A stretch of DNA of 33,284 nucleotides from Verrucomicrobiales bacterium (GCA_005801385.1 SYEM01000249.1:1-33284); one strand, 5' to 3'. Shown: positions 1-7,212, numbered from the stretch's first letter. The notes: generated from the sequence alone by a model not told the origin. Program-made: numbers and translations.

Positions 1-341
<341 letters not shown>

Positions 342-465
342 TCATCGAGCTTCTGTTGTTTTTTGACCACCCCATTCCAATTGCTTCAGTCGGGTGGAAC
401 GCGTGGGGATCGTGAATCCTTAGATGGGATGTGAGCGCCCTACCGGTAAGTCGAGGCTCCGGGTA

Positions 466-495
466 CGGGTCCACCGTGGGCTGGCCTTGGACCCG
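466..495. other. Inverted repeat, 7-bp perfect arms
   Basis: CGGGTCC (466-472) is perfectly complementary to GGACCCG (489-495) across a 16-nt centre. It lies in the glnB-cyclophilin gap, about 55 bases before the family A repeat. It may be part of a larger structured element with that repeat; function is unknown. Confidence 0.3.
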
Positions 496-548
496 GAATC
501 CGCCAGCACCTGGTTCACAAGGCCCACATTGAGGTTGCACGACCCAGG

Positions 549-588
549 GGGTGCTGGCGCACCCGGTGATGCAGGGCACTGCAGTACC
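549..588 (+). repeat. Family A double-hairpin repeat, copy 1
   Basis: Hairpin 1 is GGGTGC (549-554), loop TGGC, GCACCC (559-564). Directly after it, hairpin 2 is GGTGATGCAG (565-574), loop GGCA, CTGCAGTACC (579-588), with 8 of 10 positions paired. The same two-hairpin layout recurs at 4306-4344, 5777-5817 and 30332-30370, and in reverse orientation at 30216-30257. The stems change in a compensating way: GGGTGC/GCACCC here, GGGCGC/GCGCCC in copies 2 and 3. It is intergenic, with no T-tract after it. Confidence 0.65.
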
Positions 589-689
589 CACCACAGGGGT
601 CACCGCCCCATGAATCGCCGGCCCTCCACTTCCTCCGGAATGAACTTCCGCGTGACACCTGCGGGAGGCTGTGGATTCCTTTGCGGGCC

Positions 690-1295
690 ATGAAGCGACT
701 GAATTTCCTGATCTGTCTCGGACTCGCTGTTCTGGGCCTGTCCCTGAACGCGGCCGATGCCCCCAAGACCGCCGCCTCCGACCAGGTCGCGGTCCTCAAG
801 TTCAAGGACTTCGGGGACATTGTCCTCGAATTCTCGCCCGACGTCGCCCCGAAGACCGTCGAGAACTTCAAGAAGCTTGCCGGTGAGAAGTTCTACAACG
901 GCACCAAGTCGCACCGCCTCATCCCGGGATTCATGATCCAGCTGGGCGATCCGCTCACGAAGGACCCTGCGATGGAGGCCCGCTGGGGCACCGGGGACCC
1001 GGGCTACAAGATCAAGGCCGAGTTCAACGACCGTCCCCATGTGAAGGGAACCGTCTCGATGGCCCGGAGCCGGGACCCAGACTCGGCCGGAAGCCAGTTC
1101 TTCATCTGCTTCGGCACGGCGTCCCATCTTGACCGCCAATACACAGCCTTCGCCAAGGTGATCCAGGGCATGGATGTCCTCGACAAGCTCCAGGCCGTGC
1201 CCGTGGGTGGACCCCAGGGCAGCAGCCCAAAGACCCCGGTGGTCCTCGAGAGCGTCACCCTCATCCCCCGCTCCGAACTGAAGCCCGCGAAGTAA
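690..1295 (+). CDS. Exported cyclophilin-type peptidyl-prolyl isomerase
   Basis: This is a cyclophilin-family cis-trans prolyl isomerase of about 201 residues. The start chosen is the ATG at 690, which opens a clean signal peptide (MKRLNFLICLGLAVLGLSLN followed by AADA); a TTG at 681 is possible but less likely. The cyclophilin core follows, with VAPKTVENFKKLA, the HRLIPGFMIQLGD strand, and the SMARSRDPDSAGSQFFI block typical of the active site. The signal peptide places it outside the cytoplasm, where it would help fold exported proteins. A paralogue without a signal peptide starts 33 bases downstream. The two share an insertion (MEARWGTGDPGYKIKAEFN) that is nearly identical at DNA level. 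The family call is secure; the substrate is unknown. Confidence 0.9.
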   Translation: MKRLNFLICLGLAVLGLSLNAADAPKTAASDQVAVLKFKDFGDIVLEFSPDVAPKTVENFKKLAGEKFYNGTKSHRLIPGFMIQLGDPLTKDPAMEARWGTGDPGYKIKAEFNDRPHVKGTVSMARSRDPDSAGSQFFICFGTASHLDRQYTAFAKVIQGMDVLDKLQAVPVGGPQGSSPKTPVVLESVTLIPRSELKPAK

Positions 1296-1327
1296 GGCGC
1301 CCTCCATACTCGCCCATCCCCTCCTCC

Positions 1328-1861
1328 ATGAGCACCCCCCAGTCCACCGACGACGTCGCTGTCATCGAAACCTCCCAAGGCCGCATGGTCCTGGAGTTCT
1401 GGTCCGACGTCGCCCCGAAGACCGTCGAGAACTTCAAGAAGCTCGCCAGCCAGGGATTCTATGACGGCACGGCGTTCCACAGAATTGTCCGCGGCTTCAT
1501 GGTCCAGGGTGGGGATCCGCTCACCAAGGACCCCTCCATGGAGGCCCGTTGGGGCACCGGGGACCCGGGCTACAAGATCAAGGCCGAGTTCAACGCGAAG
1601 TCCCATCAGCGCGGCGTGATCTCGATGGCCCGCTCGGCGAATCCCGATTCCGCTGGGTGTCAGTTCTTCATCTGCCTGGGCGACGCCTCCTTCCTCGATC
1701 GGCAGTACACGGCGTTCGGAACGCTGGTGCAGGGAGACGACGTCCTCGGGAAACTGGGTGAAGTGCCCACCCGCGTGGCAGGCGGCGGCGAGCGGAGCCG
1801 ACCCGTGGAACGCCAGAACGTGGCGTCCATCAAGATCGTCAGCCGAGCCTCCCTGGGCTGA
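1328..1861 (+). CDS. Cytoplasmic cyclophilin-type peptidyl-prolyl isomerase
   Basis: This 177-residue cyclophilin is the paralogue of its upstream neighbour. It starts MSTPQSTDDVAVIETSQG with no signal peptide, so it should act in the cytoplasm. The core is complete: VAPKTVENFKKLA, FHRIVRGFMVQGGD with the catalytic-type HR and FMVQGGD block, the shared MEARWGTGDPGYKIKAEFN insertion, SMARSANPDSAGCQFFI, and LDRQYTAFGTLVQGDDVL. It retains the usual Phe-His-Arg motif, whereas the exported copy has SHRL in that place, so this copy looks closer to a standard active enzyme. The two genes are 32 bases apart and probably co-transcribed. The pair looks like a tandem duplication in which one copy gained or lost an export signal. 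Confidence 0.93.
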   Translation: MSTPQSTDDVAVIETSQGRMVLEFWSDVAPKTVENFKKLASQGFYDGTAFHRIVRGFMVQGGDPLTKDPSMEARWGTGDPGYKIKAEFNAKSHQRGVISMARSANPDSAGCQFFICLGDASFLDRQYTAFGTLVQGDDVLGKLGEVPTRVAGGGERSRPVERQNVASIKIVSRASLG

Positions 1862-1886
1862 GACCGTCCCACCGGCACTGGACGCG

Positions 1887-2090
1887 ATGGTCCCCTCCGA
1901 CAGCGAGATCGCTCAGGTCCTCGAATCCCTAGGCTGCCCGCCCGCCCAGTGCCCCGACCTCGCGGTACAATTGTGCCGGCGTGCCCATCAGCTCTCGGCG
2001 ACCACCGGACGCACCCCGGAAGAGGCCCTCACCCACCTCCTGCGACTGATGTCGCAGGGGTGGGCCGCCCAGTCCAAGACCGGATCGTGA
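1887..2090 (+). CDS. Small protein of unknown function (67 aa)
   Basis: An ATG at 1887, 25 bases after the cyclophilin stop, opens a 67-codon frame that fills most of the space before the Nudix gene. The product begins MVPSDSEIAQVLESLGCPPA and reads as a short soluble, helical, mildly acidic protein with Cys-Pro near residue 16 and a C-terminal stretch EEALTHLLRLMSQGW. There is no signal peptide and no membrane segment. I do not recognise the family. Support is positional (collinear, tight spacing) and compositional (ordinary amino-acid use, unlike the shadow frames nearby). It could be a real conserved small protein or a chance frame. Confidence 0.5.
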   Translation: MVPSDSEIAQVLESLGCPPAQCPDLAVQLCRRAHQLSATTGRTPEEALTHLLRLMSQGWAAQSKTGS

Positions 2091-2126
2091 TCCACCAGAC
2101 GGAACCTTCCGCACTCCATCCCGCTG

Positions 2127-2687
2127 ATGCCCCCCGATCCCTCCATCAAGACTTGGCATCGGATGTCCTCGCGATCCGTAGCGCACTACCGGATCTTCTC
2201 CCTGCGGTCCGATCTGAAACTCAACCCCCGCACAGGGAGCCAGCACGACTTCTTCGTCATCGACTGCCCTGACTGGGTGAACGTGGTTCCGGTGACCCAG
2301 GACGGACGCATCGTGATGGTGGAGCAATTCCGTCATGGATCCGAGACGGTCGAACTCGAGATCCCTGGCGGCATGATGGATCCCCATGAGACCGATCCGG
2401 TGGCCGCGGGCATCCGGGAACTCCGCGAGGAGACGGGCTACGAGGGGCAGCAACCGGAATTGATCGGCCGCATCTTCCCGAACCCCGCCATCCAGTCGAA
2501 CACCTGCCACACGCTGCTGGTGAAGGACTGCGTGCTGCGCCACGAAACGGAATTCGACCAGGCCGAGGACATCGCGGTCCGGCTGGTGCCGCGGGACCAG
2601 ATCCCAAGCTTGCTGGCCAACGGCACCATCCGCCATGCGCTGGTGGTCGTGGCGCTGTCGCACTACCTGATGCGGTCGACCCCGTGA
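2127..2687 (+). CDS. Nudix hydrolase, ADP-ribose pyrophosphatase-like
   Basis: This 186-residue protein has a clear Nudix box, GGMMDPHE followed by RELREETGYEG around residues 80-107, with the metal-binding glutamates REXXEE intact. The spacing between the first Glu and RELREE is one residue longer than the classical pattern. The upstream strand VNVVPVTQDGRIVMVEQFRHG and the E-L-E-I-P-G-G approach are typical of ADP-ribose/NDP-sugar pyrophosphatases, which hydrolyse X-linked nucleoside diphosphates in the cytoplasm. The start at 2127 keeps the IKTWHRMSSRSVAHYRIFSLR lead-in seen in this subgroup. The gene converges on the glutamine-synthetase-like gene with 56 bases between stops. The exact substrate is not determined. 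Confidence 0.88.
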   Translation: MPPDPSIKTWHRMSSRSVAHYRIFSLRSDLKLNPRTGSQHDFFVIDCPDWVNVVPVTQDGRIVMVEQFRHGSETVELEIPGGMMDPHETDPVAAGIRELREETGYEGQQPELIGRIFPNPAIQSNTCHTLLVKDCVLRHETEFDQAEDIAVRLVPRDQIPSLLANGTIRHALVVVALSHYLMRSTP

Positions 2688-2743
2688 TGCAGGTCTCACG
2701 ACGACTTCGCCATCGTTGACGGCCTCCACTCGGCCTCCTCCGC

Positions 2744-4147
2744 TCAGATCTGCTCGAAGTATCGGCGCTTCTCCCAGTCGGTGACCGCATCGCTGAACGA
2801 CTGGTGCTCCAGTCGTGCATGGCGCACGTAGAAATCCACCACGCCGTCCCCGAAGACGCGTCGGGCCAGCGTCGACCCCTCGAAGAGGTCGGTCGCATCG
2901 CGCAGCGACGACGGCAACCGGGCGAGCTTCGGATCGATGTAGGCGTTCCCACGGTATTCCTCACCGCAATCGAGCCCCTCCTCGACGCCTGCGAGTCCGG
3001 CCGCGAGCATCGCCGAGAAGGCCAGGTACGGATTGGCGTCCGCACCCGGCATGCGGTTCTCGGGTCGGAAGGACTTCCCGGCCCCCACGATCCGGAATCC
3101 CGTGGTCCTGTTGTCGGTCGCCCATGCCATGCGGGTCGGCGCCCAGCTGCCGGACTGGTACCGCTTGTAGCTGTTCACCGTCGGGGCATAGAAGAGACAC
3201 AGCTCCGGCGAATACTTGAGCAGCCCTCCGAGGAACTTCCGGAACAGCGGCGAATGCGGCACCGCCTCCCCCGTGACCCTCCCCTTGCCCGCCCGAACCG
3301 GCTCGGCCGCAAAGAGGTTGCGTCCCCCCTTCCAGAGACTGAGGTGGAGGTGACAGGAGTTCCCGGCCTCGGTGGGAGAGTACTTCGCCATGAAGGTCAC
3401 AGCCTTGCCATGCTGCGCCGCCATCTCCTTGACACCCTGCTTGAAGAGCACATGCCGGTCACACATCTCGAGCGGCGCTGCGTAGGTGAAGTTGATCTCG
3501 TGCTGCCCCCGACTCCACTCGCCCTTGCTGCTCTCGACCGGGATCCCAGCGCCCACCAGACCGTTGCGGATCGTGCGCATCAGCGCCTCGTCCCGGGTCG
3601 TCTGCATGAGATGGTAGTCGATCCGGTAGTCGCTCGAGGGGATGAGATCGCGGTACCCGGAGGCGCAGGCCGACTCGAAGGTCTGTTTGAAGAGATAGAA
3701 CTCCAGTTCGGAAGCGCAGGCGCAGGTCCAGCCCAGCGTCTCCAGCCGGGCAAGCTGTCCACGCAGGACGGACCGCGGCGCCTCCGCGACGAGGTGGCCA
3801 TCCGGACGGTTGAAATCGCAGATCACCAGGGCCGCACCGGGCTGCCATGGCAGGATGCGCAGGGTGGACAGATCGGGATGGAACTCGAAGTCACCAAACC
3901 CCGACTCCCAGTTTGCCACGGCGAATCCCTCGAGCGGGTCCATGTCGAGATTCACCGTCAGCAGGTAGTTGCACCCATGCGTGCCATGATGCGCGACGCT
4001 TTTCAGGAAGAAGTCGGCGTGGAACCGCTTGCCCACGAGGCGGCCGAAGGGGTCGGGGATGGCGACAAGGACGGTGTCGATGGTGCCCTGGCGGATGAGT
4101 GCGGTGAGTTCGGCGAGCGTCATGGGAAGTGCGGAGGAACCGGGCAC
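2744..4147 (-). CDS. Glutamine synthetase family protein (possibly gamma-glutamyl-polyamine/amine ligase type)
   Basis: This 467-residue protein belongs to the glutamine synthetase fold. Visible markers are the N-terminal beta-grasp (DPFGRLVGKRFHADFF), the metal/ATP site blocks SELEFYLF, GQHEINF, TFMAKYSPTEAGNSCHLHLSLW and NSYKRYQSGSWAP, and the C-terminal ENRMPGADANPYLAFSAMLAAGLAGVEEGL. The wording KRYQSGSWAPT and FMAKYSPTEAGNSCH is closer to PuuA-like and other GS-like ligases than to nitrogen-assimilating GlnA, so the acceptor may be an amine rather than ammonia; this is inference. The start is either the GTG at 4147 or the ATG at 4123 (MTLAELTALI). A 17-bp dyad lies about 43 bases upstream of the GTG. 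The PII gene is near but not adjacent. Confidence 0.88.
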   Translation of the reverse strand: MPGSSALPMTLAELTALIRQGTIDTVLVAIPDPFGRLVGKRFHADFFLKSVAHHGTHGCNYLLTVNLDMDPLEGFAVANWESGFGDFEFHPDLSTLRILPWQPGAALVICDFNRPDGHLVAEAPRSVLRGQLARLETLGWTCACASELEFYLFKQTFESACASGYRDLIPSSDYRIDYHLMQTTRDEALMRTIRNGLVGAGIPVESSKGEWSRGQHEINFTYAAPLEMCDRHVLFKQGVKEMAAQHGKAVTFMAKYSPTEAGNSCHLHLSLWKGGRNLFAAEPVRAGKGRVTGEAVPHSPLFRKFLGGLLKYSPELCLFYAPTVNSYKRYQSGSWAPTRMAWATDNRTTGFRIVGAGKSFRPENRMPGADANPYLAFSAMLAAGLAGVEEGLDCGEEYRGNAYIDPKLARLPSSLRDATDLFEGSTLARRVFGDGVVDFYVRHARLEHQSFSDAVTDWEKRRYFEQI

Positions 4148-4174
4148 GGGTGGCGCCCCAGTGATCCCGCCAAG

Positions 4175-4206
4175 AAAATACGAATCCGAGAGACAGGACC
4201 AGTCTC
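4175..4206 (-). promoter_or_regulatory. Possible operator and -10 of the glutamine-synthetase-like gene
   Basis: GAGACAGGACCAGTCTC at 4190-4206 is a symmetric dyad (GAGACnGG n CCnGTCTC). On the minus strand it sits just upstream of a TATTTT hexamer (4175-4180) that could serve as a -10, so the dyad would cover the -35 region, a typical operator position. No convincing -35 hexamer is visible, which would fit a regulated promoter. The binding protein is unknown. Confidence 0.35.
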
Positions 4207-4305
4207 GACCTTGAAGGACACCGGCGGACCAAACCGACCCGATGTGGACCCCAAGGCGGCGCTCAACACCCGGGCCCGGAGGACGTGTCTACCCTGGGAT
4301 GTCTT

Positions 4306-4344
4306 GGGCGCAGAGCGCCCAGTACCGCAGGGCACTGCGGCACC
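4306..4344 (+). repeat. Family A double-hairpin repeat, copy 2
   Basis: Hairpin 1 is GGGCGC (4306-4311), loop AGA, GCGCCC (4315-4320). Hairpin 2 is AGTACCGCAG (4321-4330), loop GGCA, CTGCGGCACC (4335-4344). The downstream flank CCACC matches copies 1 and 4. It lies between the start of the glutamine-synthetase-like gene and the stop of cinA, about 30 bases beyond the cinA stop, so it could form in the cinA mRNA 3' end in the opposite sense. Confidence 0.65.
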
Positions 4345-4373
4345 CACCGAACTCACCAGACCCATCGGGTCGT

Positions 4374-5657
4374 TCAGCGGGACCCTGGGGACGGCGCCGT
4401 GGCGAGGGTGAGACGGAGCTGGTTGAACGCCTGCTGTGCGGTCGAGTACTTGAAGGTCAGACGGTCGAACCGGTTGAGCTGCTTCCGGACGGTGGTGCCA
4501 TGCGGACCCGCAATCGCGATGAAGACCGTGCCCACCGGCTTCTCCTCGGTTCCACCTCCCGGCCCAGCGATGCCCGTTGTACTCAGGGCATAGTCCGCCC
4601 CCGTGACGCGACGTGCCCCCTCGGCCATCGCACGGGCCACGGGCTCGCTGACCGCCCCATGCTCCGCCAGGAGGGTCTCTGGCACACCCAGCAGCACGGT
4701 CTTGGCGGCATTGGCATACGAAACCACCCCGGCCAGCAGTACGGCCGAGGCCCCAGGAACATTCGTGATGCGATTCGCGAGATGGCCCCCGGTGCACGAC
4801 TCGGCCAGGGCCAGGGTCTGTGACCGCTGGGTCAGGGTCCGCACGAGCACCTGCTCCAGGGAGTCCTCTCCTTCCCCGAAGACGAATTCACCGGCCTCCC
4901 GGAAGAGGATCTCCGCGGCAGCCCGGAGGAGCTGCGATGCCGTGGATCCCGCGGCCGAGAACCGGACATCGACCTCCCCGACCCGGGCGCAGTAGCCCAC
5001 CTGCAAGCCGTCGGCGATCAGAGGGCCCAGAGGGGTTTCAAGCCGACCCTCCATCAACGACTCTCCCAGTCCCGTCGTCTTGTAGGTCTTCGTCATGAAC
5101 CCCTCCGCCGCCCCCCAGCGGGACCCGATCCAGGGACGAACCTGTTCGTCGAACATGGGATGCAGCTCCCTCGGTGGCCCCGGGAGCAGGATCAGACCCG
5201 AGCGCCCCGCTCCGGACCGGAACGGATTTGGGGACAGGTCAAAGGCAAGCCCCGGAGCCGTTCCATGGTGGTTCAGAAAATAGGTCGCCCCCTCGGGAAC
5301 CCAGGCCTCGACGCGGGTCTTCTCGGGCATCGGGCGCCGACGCGACTCGAAGAAGGCCCGGATGGCGGCCTCGACCTCGGGGTGGAATACCAGTCGGGTG
5401 CCGAGCAGTCCCGCGATGCGTTCGCGGGTGATGTCGTCGCTCGTGGGCCCAAGTCCGCCGGTGGTGATCACCAGATCGGACCGGGACAGCGCCATCTGCA
5501 CCGCCCCGCAGATGGCCTCCGCGGTGTCGGGAACCGTCACATGATGCGACAGCGGCATTCCCAGCTCGGCCATTCGGGTGCCGATCCACTGGCTGTGGGT
5601 GTTCAGGACCCGCCCCAGGAGCAGCTCGGACCCGGTGGTGATGAGTTCGACAATCAC
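4374..5657 (-). CDS. cinA: CinA family protein (competence/damage-inducible; nicotinamide-nucleotide amidase)
   Basis: This 427-residue protein has both CinA parts. The N-terminal MoCF-like domain opens IVELITTGSELLLGRVLNTH and carries the TTGGLGPTSDDITRE motif. The C-terminal amidase domain contains ALAESCTGGHLANRITNVPGAS, VVSYANAAKTVLLGVP and STTGIAGPGGGTEEKPVGTV. CinA proteins recycle pyridine nucleotides: the N-terminal part is linked to ADP-ribose pyrophosphatase activity and the C-terminal part deamidates NMN in the cytoplasm. The start is a GTG at 5655-5657, giving the family's usual MxVEIITTGSEL-type opening. A TAGAGT hexamer ends only 6 bases before this GTG, suggesting a leaderless message. 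Length matches the family, and the call is secure. Confidence 0.95.
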   Translation of the reverse strand: MIVELITTGSELLLGRVLNTHSQWIGTRMAELGMPLSHHVTVPDTAEAICGAVQMALSRSDLVITTGGLGPTSDDITRERIAGLLGTRLVFHPEVEAAIRAFFESRRRPMPEKTRVEAWVPEGATYFLNHHGTAPGLAFDLSPNPFRSGAGRSGLILLPGPPRELHPMFDEQVRPWIGSRWGAAEGFMTKTYKTTGLGESLMEGRLETPLGPLIADGLQVGYCARVGEVDVRFSAAGSTASQLLRAAAEILFREAGEFVFGEGEDSLEQVLVRTLTQRSQTLALAESCTGGHLANRITNVPGASAVLLAGVVSYANAAKTVLLGVPETLLAEHGAVSEPVARAMAEGARRVTGADYALSTTGIAGPGGGTEEKPVGTVFIAIAGPHGTTVRKQLNRFDRLTFKYSTAQQAFNQLRLTLATAPSPGSR

Positions 5658-5663
5658 CTGCCC

Positions 5664-5669
5664 ACTCTA
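5664..5669 (-). promoter_or_regulatory. Probable -10 of cinA with leaderless start
   Basis: On the minus strand TAGAGT occupies 5669-5664, followed by six bases and then the GTG start of cinA. Transcription starting about 6-8 bases after a -10 would begin at or next to the GTG, giving a leaderless mRNA. The -35 is weak (CTGGCG or GCTGGC, depending on a 17- or 18-nt spacer). The same 6-base spacing is seen at gntK and at the M42 gene. Confidence 0.4.
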
Positions 5670-5717
5670 GGGTGGAAGCCTGGAACCGCCAGCGTGGGGA
5701 GGAGCGGGAACACGGTG

Positions 5718-5741
5718 GGTGTGTGCCATGGTCGACACACC
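5718..5741. promoter_or_regulatory. Inverted repeat upstream of cinA
   Basis: GGTGTGT (5718-5724) and ACACACC (5735-5741) are perfect inverted arms around a 10-nt centre that contains CCATGG. The site is about 60 bases upstream of the cinA start. The symmetry suits a dimeric DNA-binding protein, but it could equally be a chance dyad. Confidence 0.3.
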
Positions 5742-5776
5742 TCCCGTTCACGGATGGCGAAGGCAACGTCCCCCGG

Positions 5777-5817
5777 TTGGGCGCAGGGCGCCCAAGCATC
5801 ACAGGGTACTGCGATGC
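5777..5817 (+). repeat. Family A double-hairpin repeat, copy 3
   Basis: This is the most perfect copy. Hairpin 1 is TTGGGCGC (5777-5784), loop AGG, GCGCCCAA (5788-5795), an uninterrupted 8-bp stem. Hairpin 2 is GCATCACAG (5796-5804), loop GGTA, CTGCGATGC (5809-5817), with one mismatch. The outer stem bases differ from the other copies (GCATC/GATGC) but still pair. It lies between gntK and cinA. Confidence 0.7.
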
Positions 5818-5873
5818 CCTCCACTCCTCCCGGCGAATCCACCGACCCTCACAGCCACCGAGGCGGAGACGCC

Positions 5874-6365
5874 TCAGCCCCCGAGCTGCAGGCGGTCGAT
5901 GATGTCGGCCGCGACCCTCTCCGGGGAAGCGGCGATGTCGAAGCGCGGGATGTCGTCCGAGACCTCGAGCGTTGCGAACTGGCTCTCGAGGAGTGTGGCC
6001 GGCATGAAATGGCCTTTCCGTTCCCCGAGACGGGCGGCGATCAGATCACGGCTGCCATGAAGGTGGGCGAACCGAACCTGGGGATCCCCGAAGAGAAGCA
6101 GATCACGGTACTGCTGCCTGAGAGCGGAGCAGGCAATGACGGCACTGCGTCCAGCGGCATTCTCGGACCGTATGAACGACTGGATGGCGAGGAGCCACGG
6201 ACGGCGGTCCTGGTCATTCAACGGCTGGCCGGCACTCATCTTGGCGATGTTCTCGGGCGGATGGAACGAGTCGGCGTCCCGGAACGCCCAGCCCAGCCGC
6301 TGGGCCACCAACGAGCCCACGGTGGTCTTCCCGCATCCGGAGACACCCATCACGATGAGGATCAC
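5874..6365 (-). CDS. gntK: Gluconokinase
   Basis: This 163-residue P-loop kinase matches thermoresistant-type gluconokinases, which phosphorylate D-gluconate to 6-phosphogluconate in the cytoplasm. The Walker A motif GVSGCGKTT lies at residues 7-15. It is followed by the family signature DADSFHPPENIAKMSAGQPL and DRRPWLLAI, then ACSALRQQYRDLL and ERKGHFMPATLLESQFATLE, which contains the GHFMP substrate-loop block. Length is normal for GntK. The start is a GTG at 6363-6365; a TAGCCT hexamer lies 6 bases before it, as at cinA. cinA follows on the same strand after 216 bases containing a repeat, so the two probably have separate promoters. The call is secure. Confidence 0.95.
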   Translation of the reverse strand: MILIVMGVSGCGKTTVGSLVAQRLGWAFRDADSFHPPENIAKMSAGQPLNDQDRRPWLLAIQSFIRSENAAGRSAVIACSALRQQYRDLLLFGDPQVRFAHLHGSRDLIAARLGERKGHFMPATLLESQFATLEVSDDIPRFDIAASPERVAADIIDRLQLGG

Positions 6366-6371
6366 GCGGGA

Positions 6372-6377
6372 AGGCTA
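6372..6377 (-). promoter_or_regulatory. Probable -10 of gntK with leaderless start
   Basis: TAGCCT on the minus strand (6377-6372) is followed by six bases and the GTG start. The hexamer is identical to the -10 proposed for the second peroxiredoxin gene. The -35 at an 18-nt spacer is poor (TTTCTC). The spacing implies that the message begins at the start codon. Confidence 0.42.
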
Positions 6378-6417
6378 GGGAGATCGGGCCCGGAGGAGAA
6401 ACCGGAAAAAAGGGGAG

Positions 6418-6743
6418 GAGACTCACGCGAAGGCGCGGAGACGCGAAGGAAGACCATTTCAGGGAGGGATCGGCTGCACCGCAGAACCATGCAGGACACC
6501 CCGGAATGCCCGGAATACCGCAGACATGGCGCCATCGCCTCGAATTTCGCACTACCTCACGGAGGGCGGCAGACATCCGAGAACCCCAACTCGGCGGCTT
6601 CCCCCATTCCTTCTTCCCAATCCCCCGCTTTGAAAATCCGCCTCTCCGCTCCCCTCTTTTTACTCGGCGTCTCCGCGCCTCCGCGTGAGTCCCCTTCCCC
6701 CCATCCGCGTTCCTCGAAGGCACTTGAAGGAGCAGGCATCCCC
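6418..6743. mobile_element. MITE-like repeat, left copy, flanking the GxxExxY gene
   Basis: This 326-bp segment is repeated directly, with few differences, at 7217-7544. Within it, 24-bp terminal inverted repeats run from 6421-6444 (starting ACTCACGCGAAGGCG) to 6667-6690 (ending CTCCGCGTGAGT), with one mismatch between arms; about 50 more bases to the right are also duplicated. It has no coding capacity of its own. The structure suits a non-autonomous element moved by a transposase encoded elsewhere, or a repeat that recombines with its partner. No target-site duplication is obvious. It fills the 424-base gap between gntK and the GxxExxY gene. Confidence 0.8.
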
Positions 6744-6789
6744 AAATCTGGCGATGGAATTGCCACGGAACCCCCATGGAATTGCGCGC

Positions 6790-7212
6790 ATGGAAACCAA
6801 ACCCGAAAACTCTCCGCACGAATCACTGCCGGCTGTCATTGTCGATGCGGCGCTGCAGGTGCACCGCGAGCTCGGACCCGGGTTGCTCGAGCAGGTCTAC
6901 GAGTCGGTCCTCGCCCGGGAACTTGAATGCCGGGGACTCACCGTGCGACGCCAGGTCTCGATCCCGATCCGGTACCGGGACCTCCATTTTCCGGAAGGGT
7001 TCCGTGCGGACATGATCGTCCAGGATGAGGTCCTCCTCGAACTCAAATCGGTGGAGCAGCTGTCCCGCGTTCACTCGAAACAGGTACTGACCTATCTGAA
7101 GCTCACCGGCCTGCGGCTGGGGTTTCTGCTCAACTTTGGAGCCCCGTTGATGAAGGACGGCATTGAACGCATCGCTCTCGGGTATGTCCCGCGGGTGGCA
7201 CGCGTGGCATGA
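6790..7212 (+). CDS. GxxExxY protein (PDDEXK-like nuclease fold)
   Basis: This 140-residue protein carries the family signature G31-LL-E34-QV-Y37 in ELGPGLLEQVYESVLARELE. A PDDEXK-type core follows: D74 in GFRADMIV, E84-L-K86 in LLELKSVE, and HSKQVLTYLKLTGLRLGFLLNFG with Q98 and Y102. The start at 6790 gives the usual short N-terminus; longer in-frame starts upstream run into the repeat. GxxExxY proteins are widespread, usually single copies of unknown function, often in repeats or accessory positions. Nuclease activity is inferred from the fold and not proven for the family. Here the gene is bracketed by direct MITE-like repeats, and its stop codon lies 6 bases before the right copy, so gene and repeats may move together. 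Confidence 0.88.
   Translation: METKPENSPHESLPAVIVDAALQVHRELGPGLLEQVYESVLARELECRGLTVRRQVSIPIRYRDLHFPEGFRADMIVQDEVLLELKSVEQLSRVHSKQVLTYLKLTGLRLGFLLNFGAPLMKDGIERIALGYVPRVARVA

Noticed and set aside
681-689. TTG start for the first cyclophilin
   Set aside because: The ATG at 690 gives a standard signal peptide; the TTG adds only three residues and has no extra support.
600-1307. A 235-codon minus-strand frame opposite the first cyclophilin
   Set aside because: The plus strand encodes an unmistakable cyclophilin; the reverse frame is compositional shadow.
2804-4411. A 535-codon plus-strand frame opposite the glutamine-synthetase-like gene
   Set aside because: It is antisense to a gene with clear family motifs; its translation is low-complexity Arg/Glu/Gly-rich and matches nothing. 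It is a GC-rich shadow frame.
5777-5817. Family A hairpins as rho-independent terminators
   Set aside because: None of the five copies is followed by a T-tract in either direction, unlike the two true terminators at 9225 and 10370.
5160-6926. A 588-codon plus-strand frame across cinA, gntK and the left repeat
   Set aside because: It runs antisense through two well-supported genes and through non-coding repeats, with no recognisable domain.
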